This document shows, one piece after another, positions 52,027 through 60,722 of a stretch of 64,000 nt of DNA. The stretch's first letter is position 1. The number at the start of each line of letters is the position of its first letter. The stretch covers positions 124,001 to 188,000 of the forward strand of contig JACQFP010000026.1 in NCBI GenBank assembly GCA_016200005.1, written 5' to 3'. This stretch comes from Verrucomicrobiota bacterium (lineage in GTDB: Bacteria > Verrucomicrobiota > Verrucomicrobiia > Limisphaerales > PALSA-1396). Below the pieces are notes generated by a model. The model was not told where the DNA came from. It made no database searches and saw nothing but the letters and a program-made list of their open reading frames with translations. The translations under genes and the position numbers were made by a program.

Positions 52027-52956
52027 ATGAATAAATCTGCAGGCCAGCCTTCGATTCCTCCGCGCCGACGTATTCCACGAGCTTTCAAGGATTTAACCCC
52101 GACCAAGGCCTTCAACCCGCGCACCTTCTTCCATGAAATGGTGTGGAAAGCCTGGTTGACCCCGCGCATCGGTCAGCACAAGCGCCCGGAATTTCCCAAA
52201 CTGACTCACGGTCAGGTGGCACTGACTTGGATCGGCCACGCTTCGTTTTTGGTGCAGTTCACCAACTTAAACGTCCTGATCGATCCGAACTTTGCCAACT
52301 GGCTTTTCCTTTTGAAACGCATCAAACGCTCCGGCTTGAAGATTGGCCACCTCCCTCCGATTGATCTTGTCCTCCTGACACACGCGCACTTTGACCATTT
52401 TCATAAACCAACGCTCCGCCGTCTGCCGCACCCGAAAATCGGCATCATGCCGTGGGGCGTCGGCGACCTCGCGCACGATCTCGGGTTTGAGCGCATCATC
52501 GAGCTTGAGTGGTGGGAAAGTTTTTCGCGGGGCGATTGGAAAGTCACATTGACTCCATGCAAACATTGGGGGGCGCGCGTCTTGCGCGATGAGCATCGCG
52601 GCTACGGCGGCTTTATTTTGGAGCACCAGGGCCGGCGGATTTACCACGCCGGCGACAGCGCCTACTTCGACGGTTTCAAACAAATCGGCGAACGCTGCCC
52701 ACCGGAAATTGCCCTGTTGCCCATCGGCGCCTACCACCCGGAATCCTTTCGCAACGTTCACATGGGACCGGACGAAGCGGTGAAGGTATTTCGCGACTTG
52801 CGCGCCAAATGGCTCGTGCCGATGCACTACGGCACGTTCAAACTTTCCTTCGAAGCGATGGACGAACCGCCCCGCTGGCTGCGCGAAATCGCCCACCGCG
52901 ACGGCATCACTCATCACCTGAAAATCCTCGAAGAAGGAACGCCGGTGATTTTTTGA
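52027..52956 (+). CDS. Metallo-beta-lactamase-fold hydrolase (UlaG/NAPE-PLD-like)
   Basis: 309 residues. Zn-ligand motif THAHFDHFHKPT (HxHxDH), CKHWGARV (His), HAGDSAYFDGF (Asp), and a late His in PIGAYHPESFRNVHMGP and MHYGTFKL. TWIGHASFLVQ near 67 is characteristic of the UlaG/NAPE-PLD-like group. Substrate may be a lactone or phosphodiester. No signal peptide. No operon partner visible. Confidence 0.88.
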   Translation: MNKSAGQPSIPPRRRIPRAFKDLTPTKAFNPRTFFHEMVWKAWLTPRIGQHKRPEFPKLTHGQVALTWIGHASFLVQFTNLNVLIDPNFANWLFLLKRIKRSGLKIGHLPPIDLVLLTHAHFDHFHKPTLRRLPHPKIGIMPWGVGDLAHDLGFERIIELEWWESFSRGDWKVTLTPCKHWGARVLRDEHRGYGGFILEHQGRRIYHAGDSAYFDGFKQIGERCPPEIALLPIGAYHPESFRNVHMGPDEAVKVFRDLRAKWLVPMHYGTFKLSFEAMDEPPRWLREIAHRDGITHHLKILEEGTPVIF

Positions 52957-53025
52957 GCAAAGTCACGAGCGTCTTGTCATCGGCTGGCGAAGCATCCTAA
53001 AGCTAGTTCCCTGACGGAGCGCCGC

Positions 53026-54273
53026 TCAACGAGTTTGAATCCACCTCCTCGCCTTCTCCGCCAGCTTGTCGAACGCGGTCACGCAGAGTTCGAGGTGTTC
53101 TTCCTTCGTGTCCTCGATCTTGTTGTGGCTGATGCCGTGCAGACTTTGGACAAACATCATCACGGTGGGCACCCTCGCGCGCGCAACTTCGGCGGCGTCG
53201 TGCAACGGGCCGCTCGGCAGGCGATGCGATTGGCCACAGGTCTCGCGGATGGCTTCGTCGCACAGCGCGATGAGTTCGTCGTTGAACGGGCGCGGGTCAA
53301 TTTGCCAGAGGCGTTCCCAGGAAACATTCACGTTGCCTTCCTTCGCGAAGCGTTCGCTTGCGTCCCTTGCGTCCTTTAACATTTTCGCCAGTGCAGCCGC
53401 ATCGAGATGGCGCTGGTCGAGCGTGATACGGCTTTCCTCGACCACGCTCGTCACGATGCCGGGTTTGGTCGTGCACGAACCGATGGTGCAAACGCCGCCG
53501 TTGCTGCGCTCGGCGATGCGATAGATTTCCAGACTCATCTTCGCGGCGGCGAGGAAGGCGTCTTTGCGGCGGTTCATCGGCGTGCTGCCAGAGTGCGCGG
53601 CCTGGCCGTGAAACGTGATAGCATGTCTTTCCACCCCAAATGTGCCGAGCACCGCGCCGAGCGGCAGATCGAGGTCCAGCAACACCGGGCCTTGCTCGAT
53701 GTGCAATTCCAGATACGCGGCGGCGTTCTTGAGTTCCTTGCCGCTGTCCTTCACGCGCTCGAAATCTATGCCCACTTCGCGCAGCGCGTCAGGCAGATGG
53801 AGGCCGTCCTTGTCCTTTAAGCCGCGCGCTTCGTTCATATCCAAATTGCCGGAACAGGCAGACGAGCCGAACAAACTTTTTCCGAATCGAGCGCCTTCTT
53901 CATCGGCCCAATCCACGAGGCGCACGGTGACCGGTGGCTTGCCATGATATTGCGCGTTGATGCGCCGGAGAATCTCGACGCCCGCCATCACGTTAAGACA
54001 ACCATCAAGCCAACCGCCATTCGGCACCGAATCAATATGGCCACCGATGAGCAGACACTTTTCTGATTCGCCGCGCAGCGTGCACCAAGTGTTGCCCGCC
54101 GCGTCGTTGTGAATCTCCAGCGGCAGCCCGGCAACTTTTGAGCGCAGAAACTCCCGCGCCTTGAGCCAGGTCTTGGTGAACGCGACGCGTTGCGCGCCGT
54201 TCTCGTCGCTGGTGAGGGCGCGGAGTTCCTTGAGTTCAGCGACGGTGCGTTTGGGATTCAGCAGCCTGCTCAT
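53026..54273 (-). CDS. M20-family amidase (beta-ureidopropionase / N-carbamoyl-amino-acid hydrolase type)
   Basis: 415 residues from ATG 54273. Metal-binding and catalytic motifs: GGHIDSVPNGGWLDGCLNV (His, Asp), WADEEGARFG (Glu), YLELHIEQGPVL (His), LHGISHNKIED (His). Matches HyuC/AllC-like hydrolases that remove carbamoyl from N-carbamoyl-beta-alanine or allantoate. Being divergent from preA and beside hydA, it most likely opens N-carbamoyl-beta-alanine to beta-alanine, CO2 and ammonia. Alternative: allantoate amidohydrolase. Confidence 0.88.
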   Translation of the reverse strand: MSRLLNPKRTVAELKELRALTSDENGAQRVAFTKTWLKAREFLRSKVAGLPLEIHNDAAGNTWCTLRGESEKCLLIGGHIDSVPNGGWLDGCLNVMAGVEILRRINAQYHGKPPVTVRLVDWADEEGARFGKSLFGSSACSGNLDMNEARGLKDKDGLHLPDALREVGIDFERVKDSGKELKNAAAYLELHIEQGPVLLDLDLPLGAVLGTFGVERHAITFHGQAAHSGSTPMNRRKDAFLAAAKMSLEIYRIAERSNGGVCTIGSCTTKPGIVTSVVEESRITLDQRHLDAAALAKMLKDARDASERFAKEGNVNVSWERLWQIDPRPFNDELIALCDEAIRETCGQSHRLPSGPLHDAAEVARARVPTVMMFVQSLHGISHNKIEDTKEEHLELCVTAFDKLAEKARRWIQTR

Positions 54274-54353
54274 GCGGTCAGAATTTTCTTGTAGCGAACC
54301 CACTCATCACGGACGTATCATGTGCCGCTGAGATAAAAAAGAAAGGCAAACCT

Positions 54354-55475
54354 ATGCCAACACTTGCCACGACAGTTGACGGGCTCAAGCTCCCGAATCC
54401 CTTCGTCATCGGTTCGGGCCCGCCCGGCACGAACCTCAACGTCATCACCAAGGCGTTTCGAGAAGGCTGGGGCGCGGTCATTGCCAAGACCATCAGCCTC
54501 GACGCCTCCAAAGTCGTCAACGTCACACCGCGTTACGCAAAACTCCTCGCCTCCAGCGGCGAAGTCATCGGCTGGGAAAACATCGAGCTGATCAGCGACC
54601 GACCGTTCAAAATCTGGATCGAAGAATTCAAGAAGTGCAAAGACAAGTTCCCGGACCGTGTGCTCATCGCATCCATCATGGAGGAATACAACAAGAATGC
54701 GTGGATTGAAATCGTCGAACGCTGTCAGGACGCCGGCGTGGATGCGTTCGAATTGAATTTTTCCTGCCCGCACGGTCTTCCGGAACGCAAAATGGGCGCG
54801 GCCATGGGCGAAAACCCGGAAATCCTCCGCGAAGTAGTCGGGTGGGTGATGCGCGCCGCGACGAAACCGGTGTGGGCGAAGATGACGCCCAACGTGACGC
54901 ACATCGAAGACCCGAGCCGCGCGGCGTTGCGCGCCGGTGCTACCGGTATCAGCGCCATCAACACCATTCGCAGCGTGATGGGCGTGAACCTCGAAACACT
55001 TCGCCCCGAACCCAGCGTGGAAGGCTACACGACGCCGGGTGGTTATTCCTCGAAGGCGGTGCGGCCCATCGCGCTGCGGATGGTCCTGGAAATCGCGCAG
55101 CTCATCCGCAAGGAATTTCCGAAACGCTCACTCTCTGGTCTCGGTGGAATCGAGAGCGGCAGCGACGCGGCACAATTCATTTTGCTGGGCGCGGACACGG
55201 TGCAAGTCTGCACCGGCGTGATGAAGTTCGGTTACGAATGTGTGAAGCCGATGTGCGATGAACTGCTCGCGTTCATGGCCAAACACAAGTTCGAAACGCT
55301 TGCCGACTTCAAAGGAAAAAGTCTCGATTATTTCACCACGCACGCCGACCTCGTAAAACGCCAGGCCGAACGCAAGGCCGCGCAAAAAGCCGCCGCCGCA
55401 GCCAAGGTTGTCAAGAGCGACGGCGAGTGGAGCGGTGACGACTTTGTGAAACAATCCGCCGCGCTGGCAAGGTGA
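54354..55475 (+). CDS. preA: Dihydropyrimidine dehydrogenase PreA-type subunit without ferredoxin tail
   Basis: 373 residues: TIM-barrel flavoprotein of the DHOD/PreA family (VIGSGPPGTNLNVITKAF; FELNFSCPHGLPERKMGAAM with catalytic Cys138; KMTPNVTHIEDPSRAALRAG; GLGGIESGSDAAQFILLGA). It would reduce uracil or thymine. E. coli PreA is about 411 residues and carries two [4Fe-4S] motifs at its C-terminus; here no CxxCxxC occurs and the tail ends in an Ala/Lys-rich helix. The FAD/NADPH partner PreT is not in the window. So its electron donor is unknown; it may bind a separate ferredoxin. Confidence 0.82.
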   Translation: MPTLATTVDGLKLPNPFVIGSGPPGTNLNVITKAFREGWGAVIAKTISLDASKVVNVTPRYAKLLASSGEVIGWENIELISDRPFKIWIEEFKKCKDKFPDRVLIASIMEEYNKNAWIEIVERCQDAGVDAFELNFSCPHGLPERKMGAAMGENPEILREVVGWVMRAATKPVWAKMTPNVTHIEDPSRAALRAGATGISAINTIRSVMGVNLETLRPEPSVEGYTTPGGYSSKAVRPIALRMVLEIAQLIRKEFPKRSLSGLGGIESGSDAAQFILLGADTVQVCTGVMKFGYECVKPMCDELLAFMAKHKFETLADFKGKSLDYFTTHADLVKRQAERKAAQKAAAAAKVVKSDGEWSGDDFVKQSAALAR

Positions 55476-55480
55476 GAAAA

Positions 55481-55536
55481 CTTAAACGCAAAGACGCCAT
55501 GCATGAAAGATTTGTCTTTGCGCCTTTGCGTTAAAA
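55481..55536. repeat. ACGCAAAG-type inverted repeat between preA and mmsA
   Basis: TTAAACGCAAAGACGCC and CTTTGCGCCTTTGCGTTAA are inverted and can form a hairpin of about 14-17 bp. It ends 5 nt before the mmsA ATG, so it could affect its translation. Similar repeats occur in many bacterial genomes. Confidence 0.7.
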
Positions 55537-55540
55537 AATT

Positions 55541-57043
55541 ATGGCAACAACTCTCGAACCGTGCCCGAATTTCATCGGCGGCGAATGGCTTCAGCCAAAA
55601 GTCGCCGGCACGCCTGTCTTTAATCCGTCCATCGGCGAAACCATCGCGGAATGTCCCATCGGCACGGCGGCTGACGTGAACGCCGCCGTCGAAGCCGCGC
55701 ACGCCGCGTTTCCCGCATGGATGGAAACACCGCCCGTCGAGCGCGTGCGGATTTTGTTCAAGTTCAAGGCGCTTCTCGAAGAAAACCTTGAAGACCTTGT
55801 TCGCTGGAACACGCGCGAGCACGGCAAGACGCTCGTCGAGTCGCGCGGCGACGTGAAGCGTGGCATCGAGATGGTCGAATTCGCGTGCGGCGTGCCGTCG
55901 CTGCTGATGGGCGAGGTGTTGGGGAACATCGCCCGCGGCATTGATTGCGAGTCCATCCGCCAGCCGCTTGGTGTGTGCGTTGGCATCACCCCGTTTAATT
56001 TCCCGGCGATGGTGCCGTTGTGGATGTATCCCGTCGCCATCGCCTGCGGTAACACGTTCGTCCTCAAGCCGAGCGAAAAAGTGCCGCTCACCGCCATCAA
56101 GATCGCGAAGCTGCTGGAAAAGGCCGGGCTGCCAAAAGGCGTGTTGAATATCGTCCATGGCGGACGCGAGTGCGTCGATGCGCTGCTCACGCATCCCAAG
56201 GTGAAGGCGATTTCCTTTGTCGGCTCGACGCCCATCGCGCGCTACATCTACGAGACCGGCACGAAGCACGGCAAACGCGTCCAGTCCAACGGCGGCGCGA
56301 AAAATTACGTCATCCTCATGCCGGATGCCGACGTGGAAAATTCCACGCGCGGCGTCATCGAAGCTGCGTTCGGCTGCGCGGGCGAGCGTTGCATGGCCGG
56401 CTCAACGGCCGTCGTCGTGGGCGGCGCGGAGAAAACCGTTTTGCCCACGCTCATCGAAGCCACGCGCAAAATCAAAGTCGGCCCGACCGACCGCGAGAAA
56501 CAGCCGGACATGGGCGCCGTCATCACGCGGCAGCATTGCGACCGCGTGCTGGAATTGATCGAAGCCGGTGTGAAGGAAGGAGCGAAGATTCCGGCGGACG
56601 GTCGCGGCGTGAAAGTCAGCGAAGCCCCCAACGGCTTTTTCGTCGGCGCGACGATTCTCGATCAAGTTCAACTTGGCATGACCGTGGCCAAGGAGGAGGT
56701 TTTCGGCCCGGTGCTGAACGTGATGCACATGGAGGATCTGGACGCTGCCATCGAACTCGCCAACAAATCGCCCTTCGGCAACGGCTCTTCGATTTTCACC
56801 CGCAACGGCAAGGCCGCGCGCGAGTTCAAGCATCGCATCCGGTGCGGCATGGTCGGCATCAACATCGGCGTGCCTGCTTCAATGGCTTGGTTTCCGTTCA
56901 ACGGCTGGAACGATTCGTTCTTCGGCGACCTGCACATGCAGGGCAAGGAAGGTGTGCAGTTCTTCACGCAACTCAAGGTGACGACGAGCCGCTGGTTCAG
57001 CTACGGCGAGGGTGACCTCTGGCATCGCGAGCCGCACAAATAA
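55541..57043 (+). CDS. mmsA: CoA-acylating (methyl)malonate-semialdehyde dehydrogenase
   Basis: 500 residues: catalytic Cys284 in GCAGERCMAGSTAV, substrate loop TPFNFPAMVPLWMYP, NGGAKNYVILMPDADVE, VKVSEAPNGFFVGATILDQ, end FFTQLKVTTSRWF. Converts malonate semialdehyde to acetyl-CoA, or methylmalonate semialdehyde to propionyl-CoA, releasing CO2 and NADH. This is the last step of beta-alanine catabolism from pyrimidines; an iolA role in inositol breakdown is excluded only by context. Confidence 0.92.
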   Translation: MATTLEPCPNFIGGEWLQPKVAGTPVFNPSIGETIAECPIGTAADVNAAVEAAHAAFPAWMETPPVERVRILFKFKALLEENLEDLVRWNTREHGKTLVESRGDVKRGIEMVEFACGVPSLLMGEVLGNIARGIDCESIRQPLGVCVGITPFNFPAMVPLWMYPVAIACGNTFVLKPSEKVPLTAIKIAKLLEKAGLPKGVLNIVHGGRECVDALLTHPKVKAISFVGSTPIARYIYETGTKHGKRVQSNGGAKNYVILMPDADVENSTRGVIEAAFGCAGERCMAGSTAVVVGGAEKTVLPTLIEATRKIKVGPTDREKQPDMGAVITRQHCDRVLELIEAGVKEGAKIPADGRGVKVSEAPNGFFVGATILDQVQLGMTVAKEEVFGPVLNVMHMEDLDAAIELANKSPFGNGSSIFTRNGKAAREFKHRIRCGMVGINIGVPASMAWFPFNGWNDSFFGDLHMQGKEGVQFFTQLKVTTSRWFSYGEGDLWHREPHK

Positions 57044-57084
57044 TCTTCTCGAAATCCTCCCGGCCGGGATTAAAGTAATTACGT

Positions 57085-57318
57085 ATGAGCACGCGGGACG
57101 CGCTGATTCAGGAACTTATGAAACAGCCCGAGGAAGTGCTGCGAGAGGTGCGGCGCTATCTCGCTTCTGTCGTCGAGCATCAGACGCACAACGGTAACGG
57201 CGCGGGGGCAACCACGACGTGGCCGGAAGGCTATTTCCAACGAACTGCCGGCGCGTTTGCCAACGAACAGTTCGAGCGTCCGTCCCAACTGCCGTTTGAA
57301 AATCGCGAGGAGTGGTGA
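57085..57318 (+). CDS. Antitoxin partner of a VapC-type toxin
   Basis: 77 residues beginning STRDALIQELMKQPEEVLREVRRYLASVVE, a long helical N-terminus similar to DUF2281-type antitoxins, then a TTWPEGYFQRTAGAF segment and an acidic end. Its TGA shares the A with the ATG of the toxin gene, so the two are coupled. Confidence 0.65.
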   Translation: MSTRDALIQELMKQPEEVLREVRRYLASVVEHQTHNGNGAGATTTWPEGYFQRTAGAFANEQFERPSQLPFENREEW

Positions 57319-57716
57319 TGGCCTGGCTGCTCGACACCAACGCGTGGATCGTTTACCTGAAAACACCGCAGTCTCCCATCCGCACTCGCCTTCAAACGCT
57401 GCGGCCGTCCGATCTGGTTCTTTGCTCCGTTGTCAAAGCTGAACTGCTTCACGGTGCTGAGAAATACGGCAACCGCGAGCGACGACTTGGCATTCTTCGC
57501 GAATTGTTTGCTCCTTACGCCTCGCTTCCTTTCGATGACGCTGCGGCGGCTCAATACGGGCAGATGCGCCATGAGTTGGAAGTCGGCGGCAATGTCATCG
57601 GTCCGAATGATCTGATGATTGCAGCCATTGCACTCGCGAACAACCACACCTTGGTCACGCACAATACTGCGGAGTTTTCGCGTGTGCCTGGACTCGCGCT
57701 TGAAGATTGGCAATAA
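57318..57716 (+). CDS. vapC: VapC-like PIN-domain ribonuclease toxin
   Basis: 132 residues. PIN positions: LLDTNAWIVY (Asp), VVKAELLHGAEK (Glu), GPNDLMIAAIAL (Asp), and NTAEFSRVPGL. Typical VapC length. This pair lies between mmsA and hydA on the same strand, apparently inserted in the catabolic gene row. Start ATG 57318 overlaps the antitoxin stop; an in-frame GTG at 57312 is less likely. Confidence 0.88.
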   Translation: MAWLLDTNAWIVYLKTPQSPIRTRLQTLRPSDLVLCSVVKAELLHGAEKYGNRERRLGILRELFAPYASLPFDDAAAAQYGQMRHELEVGGNVIGPNDLMIAAIALANNHTLVTHNTAEFSRVPGLALEDWQ

Positions 57717-57736
57717 CGGAGGCAACACCAAAGCCT

Positions 57737-59119
57737 ATGTCGCTCCTCATCAAGAACGGTGAAATCGTCACGGCCAGCGAACGATACGTCACCGATATCT
57801 TTTGCGACGGCGAAACCATCAGAGCTATGTGTCCAGACATTCAGCCGCCGCGCGGCGCGGAGGTGATTGATGCGAAAGGCAAGTTCGTTTTCCCCGGCTT
57901 CATTGACCCGCACGTCCACATTTACCTGCCGTTCATGGGCACGTTCTCGAAGGACGATTACGTGACCGGCAGCCAGGCCGCGCTCGTCGGCGGAACGACG
58001 ACGCTCATCGAAATGTGCTGCCCGTCGCGCAAGGACGATGCGCTGGAGAGCTTTGAGTTGTGGATGAGCCAGGCCGTCGGCAAGTCCGCGTGCGATTTCT
58101 CGTTCCACATGGGCGTGACGAAGTTCGATGACAAGTCCGACAAGCAACTGCGCGAGATCGTGAAGCGCGGCATCAGCTCGTTCAAAATCTTCCTCGCCTA
58201 CAAAGGGGCGTTCGGCGTGGACGATACGGAGCTTTACCGCACGCTCAAGCTGGCGAAGGAACTTGGCGTCATCGTTACCGCGCATTGCGAAAACGAAACG
58301 CTCGTGGCCGAGCGCTCGAAGGAATTGCTCGCCGCAGGCAAGACCGATCCCGGCCAGCATCACGAGAGCCGTCCGCCCGCCGTCGAGGCTGAGGGCGTGC
58401 ACCACTTGATGACCTTCGCCGAACTCACCGGCGCGGCGACTTACATCGTCCACCTGAGTTGCAAGGAAGCGCTCGACCAAGCCATCGCCGCGCGGCAACG
58501 TGGCGTGCGCGTCACGGTCGAGACGCTCATCCAGTATCTCACGCTCGACAAAACCTACGCGGAGTTGCCGAAGTTCGAGGGCGCGAAATTCGTCATGTCC
58601 CCGCCGCTGCGCGACAAGCGGAATCAGGAAATTCTCTGGAACGGTTTGCGCGACGGTCTCGTGCAAACCGTCGCCACCGACCACTGCCCGTTTGATTTCA
58701 AAACGCAGAAGCCGATGGGCAAGGACGACTTCACGAAAATCCCCAACGGCATCCCGTCGCTCGAAGAACGCATCAACCTGCTTTACACCTACGGCGTGAA
58801 GGCGGGGAAGATTGACCTGCACACGTTCGTGAACGTCGCCAGCACGCAGGTCGCGAAGACGTTCGACCTGTTCCCGCGCAAAGGCACGATCCAACCCGGC
58901 GCGGACGCCGACCTCGTGGTGTTCGACCCGGACTATCGCGGCAAAATCTCCGCCAAGACGCAGCACATGAACGTGGACTACAGCGCGTTTGAAGGTTGGA
59001 AGATAGAGGGCCGCCCCAGCGTCGTCACCGTGCGCGGGCAAGTCGCCGTGCGCGACGGCAAATTCGTCGGCAAGCTTGGCCACGGGAAATTCCTCCAGCG
59101 CAAGCCAAATCATTTTTGA
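57737..59119 (+). CDS. hydA: Dihydropyrimidinase
   Basis: 460 residues from ATG 57737. Binuclear-zinc amidohydrolase: DPHVHIY (His59, His61), FKIFLAYKG with the carboxylated Lys156, VTAHCENE, YIVHLSCKEALDQ, ATDHCPFDFKTQK, NGIPSLEERI. Opens 5,6-dihydrouracil or dihydrothymine to N-carbamoyl-beta-amino acid. Fits the pathway between preA and the amidase. A good AACGGAGG sits at 57715-57722, 14 nt upstream, so the spacing is long. Alternative D-hydantoinase activity cannot be excluded. Confidence 0.93.
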   Translation: MSLLIKNGEIVTASERYVTDIFCDGETIRAMCPDIQPPRGAEVIDAKGKFVFPGFIDPHVHIYLPFMGTFSKDDYVTGSQAALVGGTTTLIEMCCPSRKDDALESFELWMSQAVGKSACDFSFHMGVTKFDDKSDKQLREIVKRGISSFKIFLAYKGAFGVDDTELYRTLKLAKELGVIVTAHCENETLVAERSKELLAAGKTDPGQHHESRPPAVEAEGVHHLMTFAELTGAATYIVHLSCKEALDQAIAARQRGVRVTVETLIQYLTLDKTYAELPKFEGAKFVMSPPLRDKRNQEILWNGLRDGLVQTVATDHCPFDFKTQKPMGKDDFTKIPNGIPSLEERINLLYTYGVKAGKIDLHTFVNVASTQVAKTFDLFPRKGTIQPGADADLVVFDPDYRGKISAKTQHMNVDYSAFEGWKIEGRPSVVTVRGQVAVRDGKFVGKLGHGKFLQRKPNHF

Positions 59120-59199
59120 ATTCGTAGCAGCCGACGTGAGGAGGCTCTGATCTCTTTCGCTTTCAATTTGAGCCTCGTTACCTCGGCTGCTACGAATTC
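59118..59199. repeat. GAATTCGTAGCAGCC palindrome after hydA
   Basis: GAATTCGTAGCAGCCGACGT, GAGGAGGCTC and GAGCCTCGTTACCTCGGCTG, CTACGAATTC: inverted arms of about 30 bp, about 26 of 30 positions matching, with a 22-nt loop. Same family as 8911-8981. It starts immediately at the hydA stop. Likely a dispersed palindromic element. Confidence 0.8.
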
Positions 59200-59261
59200 T
59201 TGATGAACCGACTGGAATTTCAGGTGTTGGCCATCAACCCGTTTGTAGCTAATCTATTTCC

Positions 59262-59849
59262 ATGCAAACCGCCGTCGGCGAGGTTTCGTGGGAAAGAATG
59301 ATTCGAGCTGTGGAAAGAGTTCGCGAACGATTACGCCGGACCGTAGCTGCCCTTGAAGCGGCAGGCGTGCCTTACGCGCTGGCCGGCGGCAACGCCGTCG
59401 CCGCGTGGGTTTCTCGGGTGGACGAGGCGGCAGTGCGCAATACCCAGGATGTTGACATTCTTCTGCGTCGCTCCGATTTGCCGGCGGCAATCGCTGCGAT
59501 GGCCAAGGCCGGTTTTTTCCATCGGCACGTCAAGGGCATCGATATGTTTTTGGACGGCCCGAACGCGAAGGCGCGCGACTCCGTTCACGTCGTTTTTGCC
59601 GCGGAAAAAGTCCGGCCCGAATCGCTCGCGCCGTCGCCGGATATTACCGAGTCCGAAGCCACGGAAACCTTTCGTCTGGTGACTCTTGACGCGCTGGTCC
59701 GAATGAAGCTCACGGCATTTCGTGACAAAGACCGCACTCACTTGCGCGATCTCATCGAGGTTGGATTGGTTGATGCCAACTGGGTCAGCCGACTGCCTTC
59801 CGAATTGGCAGTTCGGCTGCAAAACCTGTTGGACACACCAGAGGGATGA
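59262..59849 (+). CDS. Nucleotidyltransferase-fold protein
   Basis: 195 residues with ALAGGNAVAAWV (GG motif), TQDVDILLRRSD (DxD-type acidic pair) near 65, then DALVRMKLTAFRDKDRTHLRDLIEVGLVD, the arrangement of AbiEii/MNT-like nucleotidyltransferases. Stand-alone proteins of this kind may act on tRNA or be toxins; no HEPN-type partner is adjacent. Function uncertain. Unrelated to the surrounding catabolic genes. Confidence 0.7.
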   Translation: MQTAVGEVSWERMIRAVERVRERLRRTVAALEAAGVPYALAGGNAVAAWVSRVDEAAVRNTQDVDILLRRSDLPAAIAAMAKAGFFHRHVKGIDMFLDGPNAKARDSVHVVFAAEKVRPESLAPSPDITESEATETFRLVTLDALVRMKLTAFRDKDRTHLRDLIEVGLVDANWVSRLPSELAVRLQNLLDTPEG

Positions 59850-59899
59850 TGAGCCGTGGCGATTCGCTATCCTCACCGAATTCAAACTGCTGTTGATCT

Positions 59900-60607
59900 A
59901 TGCCAATCAAATTCTCCGTCGTCGGACTCCCGGAAATAAAACCCGGCAAGCACAACGTCAAAGACCCGCGGCTGGATCAGGCGGACAAGCTGGTCGAAGC
60001 CGACAAGAAAACTTACGCGCAGGTGGACGTCGTTGGCGCGGAGGACGCCTTGACCGCCGACGCCGTGCTCGCGTCGCGCGAAGGACACGTGGACCTGATC
60101 CTTCAGGACTTGGAGTTTGTGGAGACGCGCTTGAGCCGCGACCCGGCGGAACCAGAAAAGTCGGTGCTAACCAAAGTCAAAAGCCTGCTGGAGAACGAGA
60201 AGTCTGTTTTTAGCAGCGGACTGAAACCGGAGGAGTTGCAGGCCATCGCCGCGCACAGTTTTTCGACCAACAAACCGATCATCGTGGCCGAACTCGATGA
60301 GTCGGCTGAACCGGACAAATTGATTTTGCGCGCGTTTCGCGAGAGCGGCTATATCAGCTTTCTGACCGTCGGCGGCAAAGAGAATCGCGCCTGGCCGATT
60401 CGTCAAGGCATGAGCGCGTGGGAAGCTGCCGGCTCGATCCACTCCGACCTGCAGAAAGGATTCATTCGCGCCGAGATCATCAGCTTCGACGATTTTGTTC
60501 AGGCTGGCGGTGAGACGCAGGCCAAACGCGCGAACAAGCTGCGACTCGAAACAAAGAACTACATCATGCAGGATTACGACGTGACAAATTTCAGGTTCAA
60601 CAAGTAG
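59900..60607 (+). CDS. YchF-like TGS protein lacking a functional G domain
   Basis: 235 residues. N-terminus IKFSVVGLPEIKPGKHNVKD looks like the start of YchF/OLA1 (IVGLPNVGKST), but the P-loop is absent and most of the G domain is missing. A coiled-coil part (about 75-105) and a TGS domain (IRQGMSAWEAAGSIHSDLQKGFIRAEIIS, NYIMQDYDVTNFRFNK, about 165-235) are well kept. YchF binds ATP/GTP and ribosomes; this version cannot hydrolyse nucleotides by the usual mechanism. Verrucomicrobial DUF933-like proteins of this type occur as paralogues of YchF. Confidence 0.75.
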   Translation: MPIKFSVVGLPEIKPGKHNVKDPRLDQADKLVEADKKTYAQVDVVGAEDALTADAVLASREGHVDLILQDLEFVETRLSRDPAEPEKSVLTKVKSLLENEKSVFSSGLKPEELQAIAAHSFSTNKPIIVAELDESAEPDKLILRAFRESGYISFLTVGGKENRAWPIRQGMSAWEAAGSIHSDLQKGFIRAEIISFDDFVQAGGETQAKRANKLRLETKNYIMQDYDVTNFRFNK

Positions 60608-60679
60608 CCGCCGTCACTTCCATCCAACTTGGAACAACTTCGAGGCAATTTTTGAAACTCGTCTCAGCCAGTGTTTTTT

Positions 60680-60711
60680 ATCCGTGTCAACCCGTGTTCA
60701 TTCGTGGCTTA
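60680..60711. repeat. TCCGTGTCAACCCGTGTTCATT-type direct repeat before the permease
   Basis: Three units of about 11 nt (TCCGTGTCAA, CCCGTGTTCA, TTCGTGGCTT) end 11 nt before ATG 60723. The same unit architecture (N-NCGTNTNCAT) recurs at 5998-6045 with changed bases. Could be fortuitous or a dispersed spacer element. Confidence 0.55.
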
Positions 60712-60722
60712 ATTCCGCCCGT

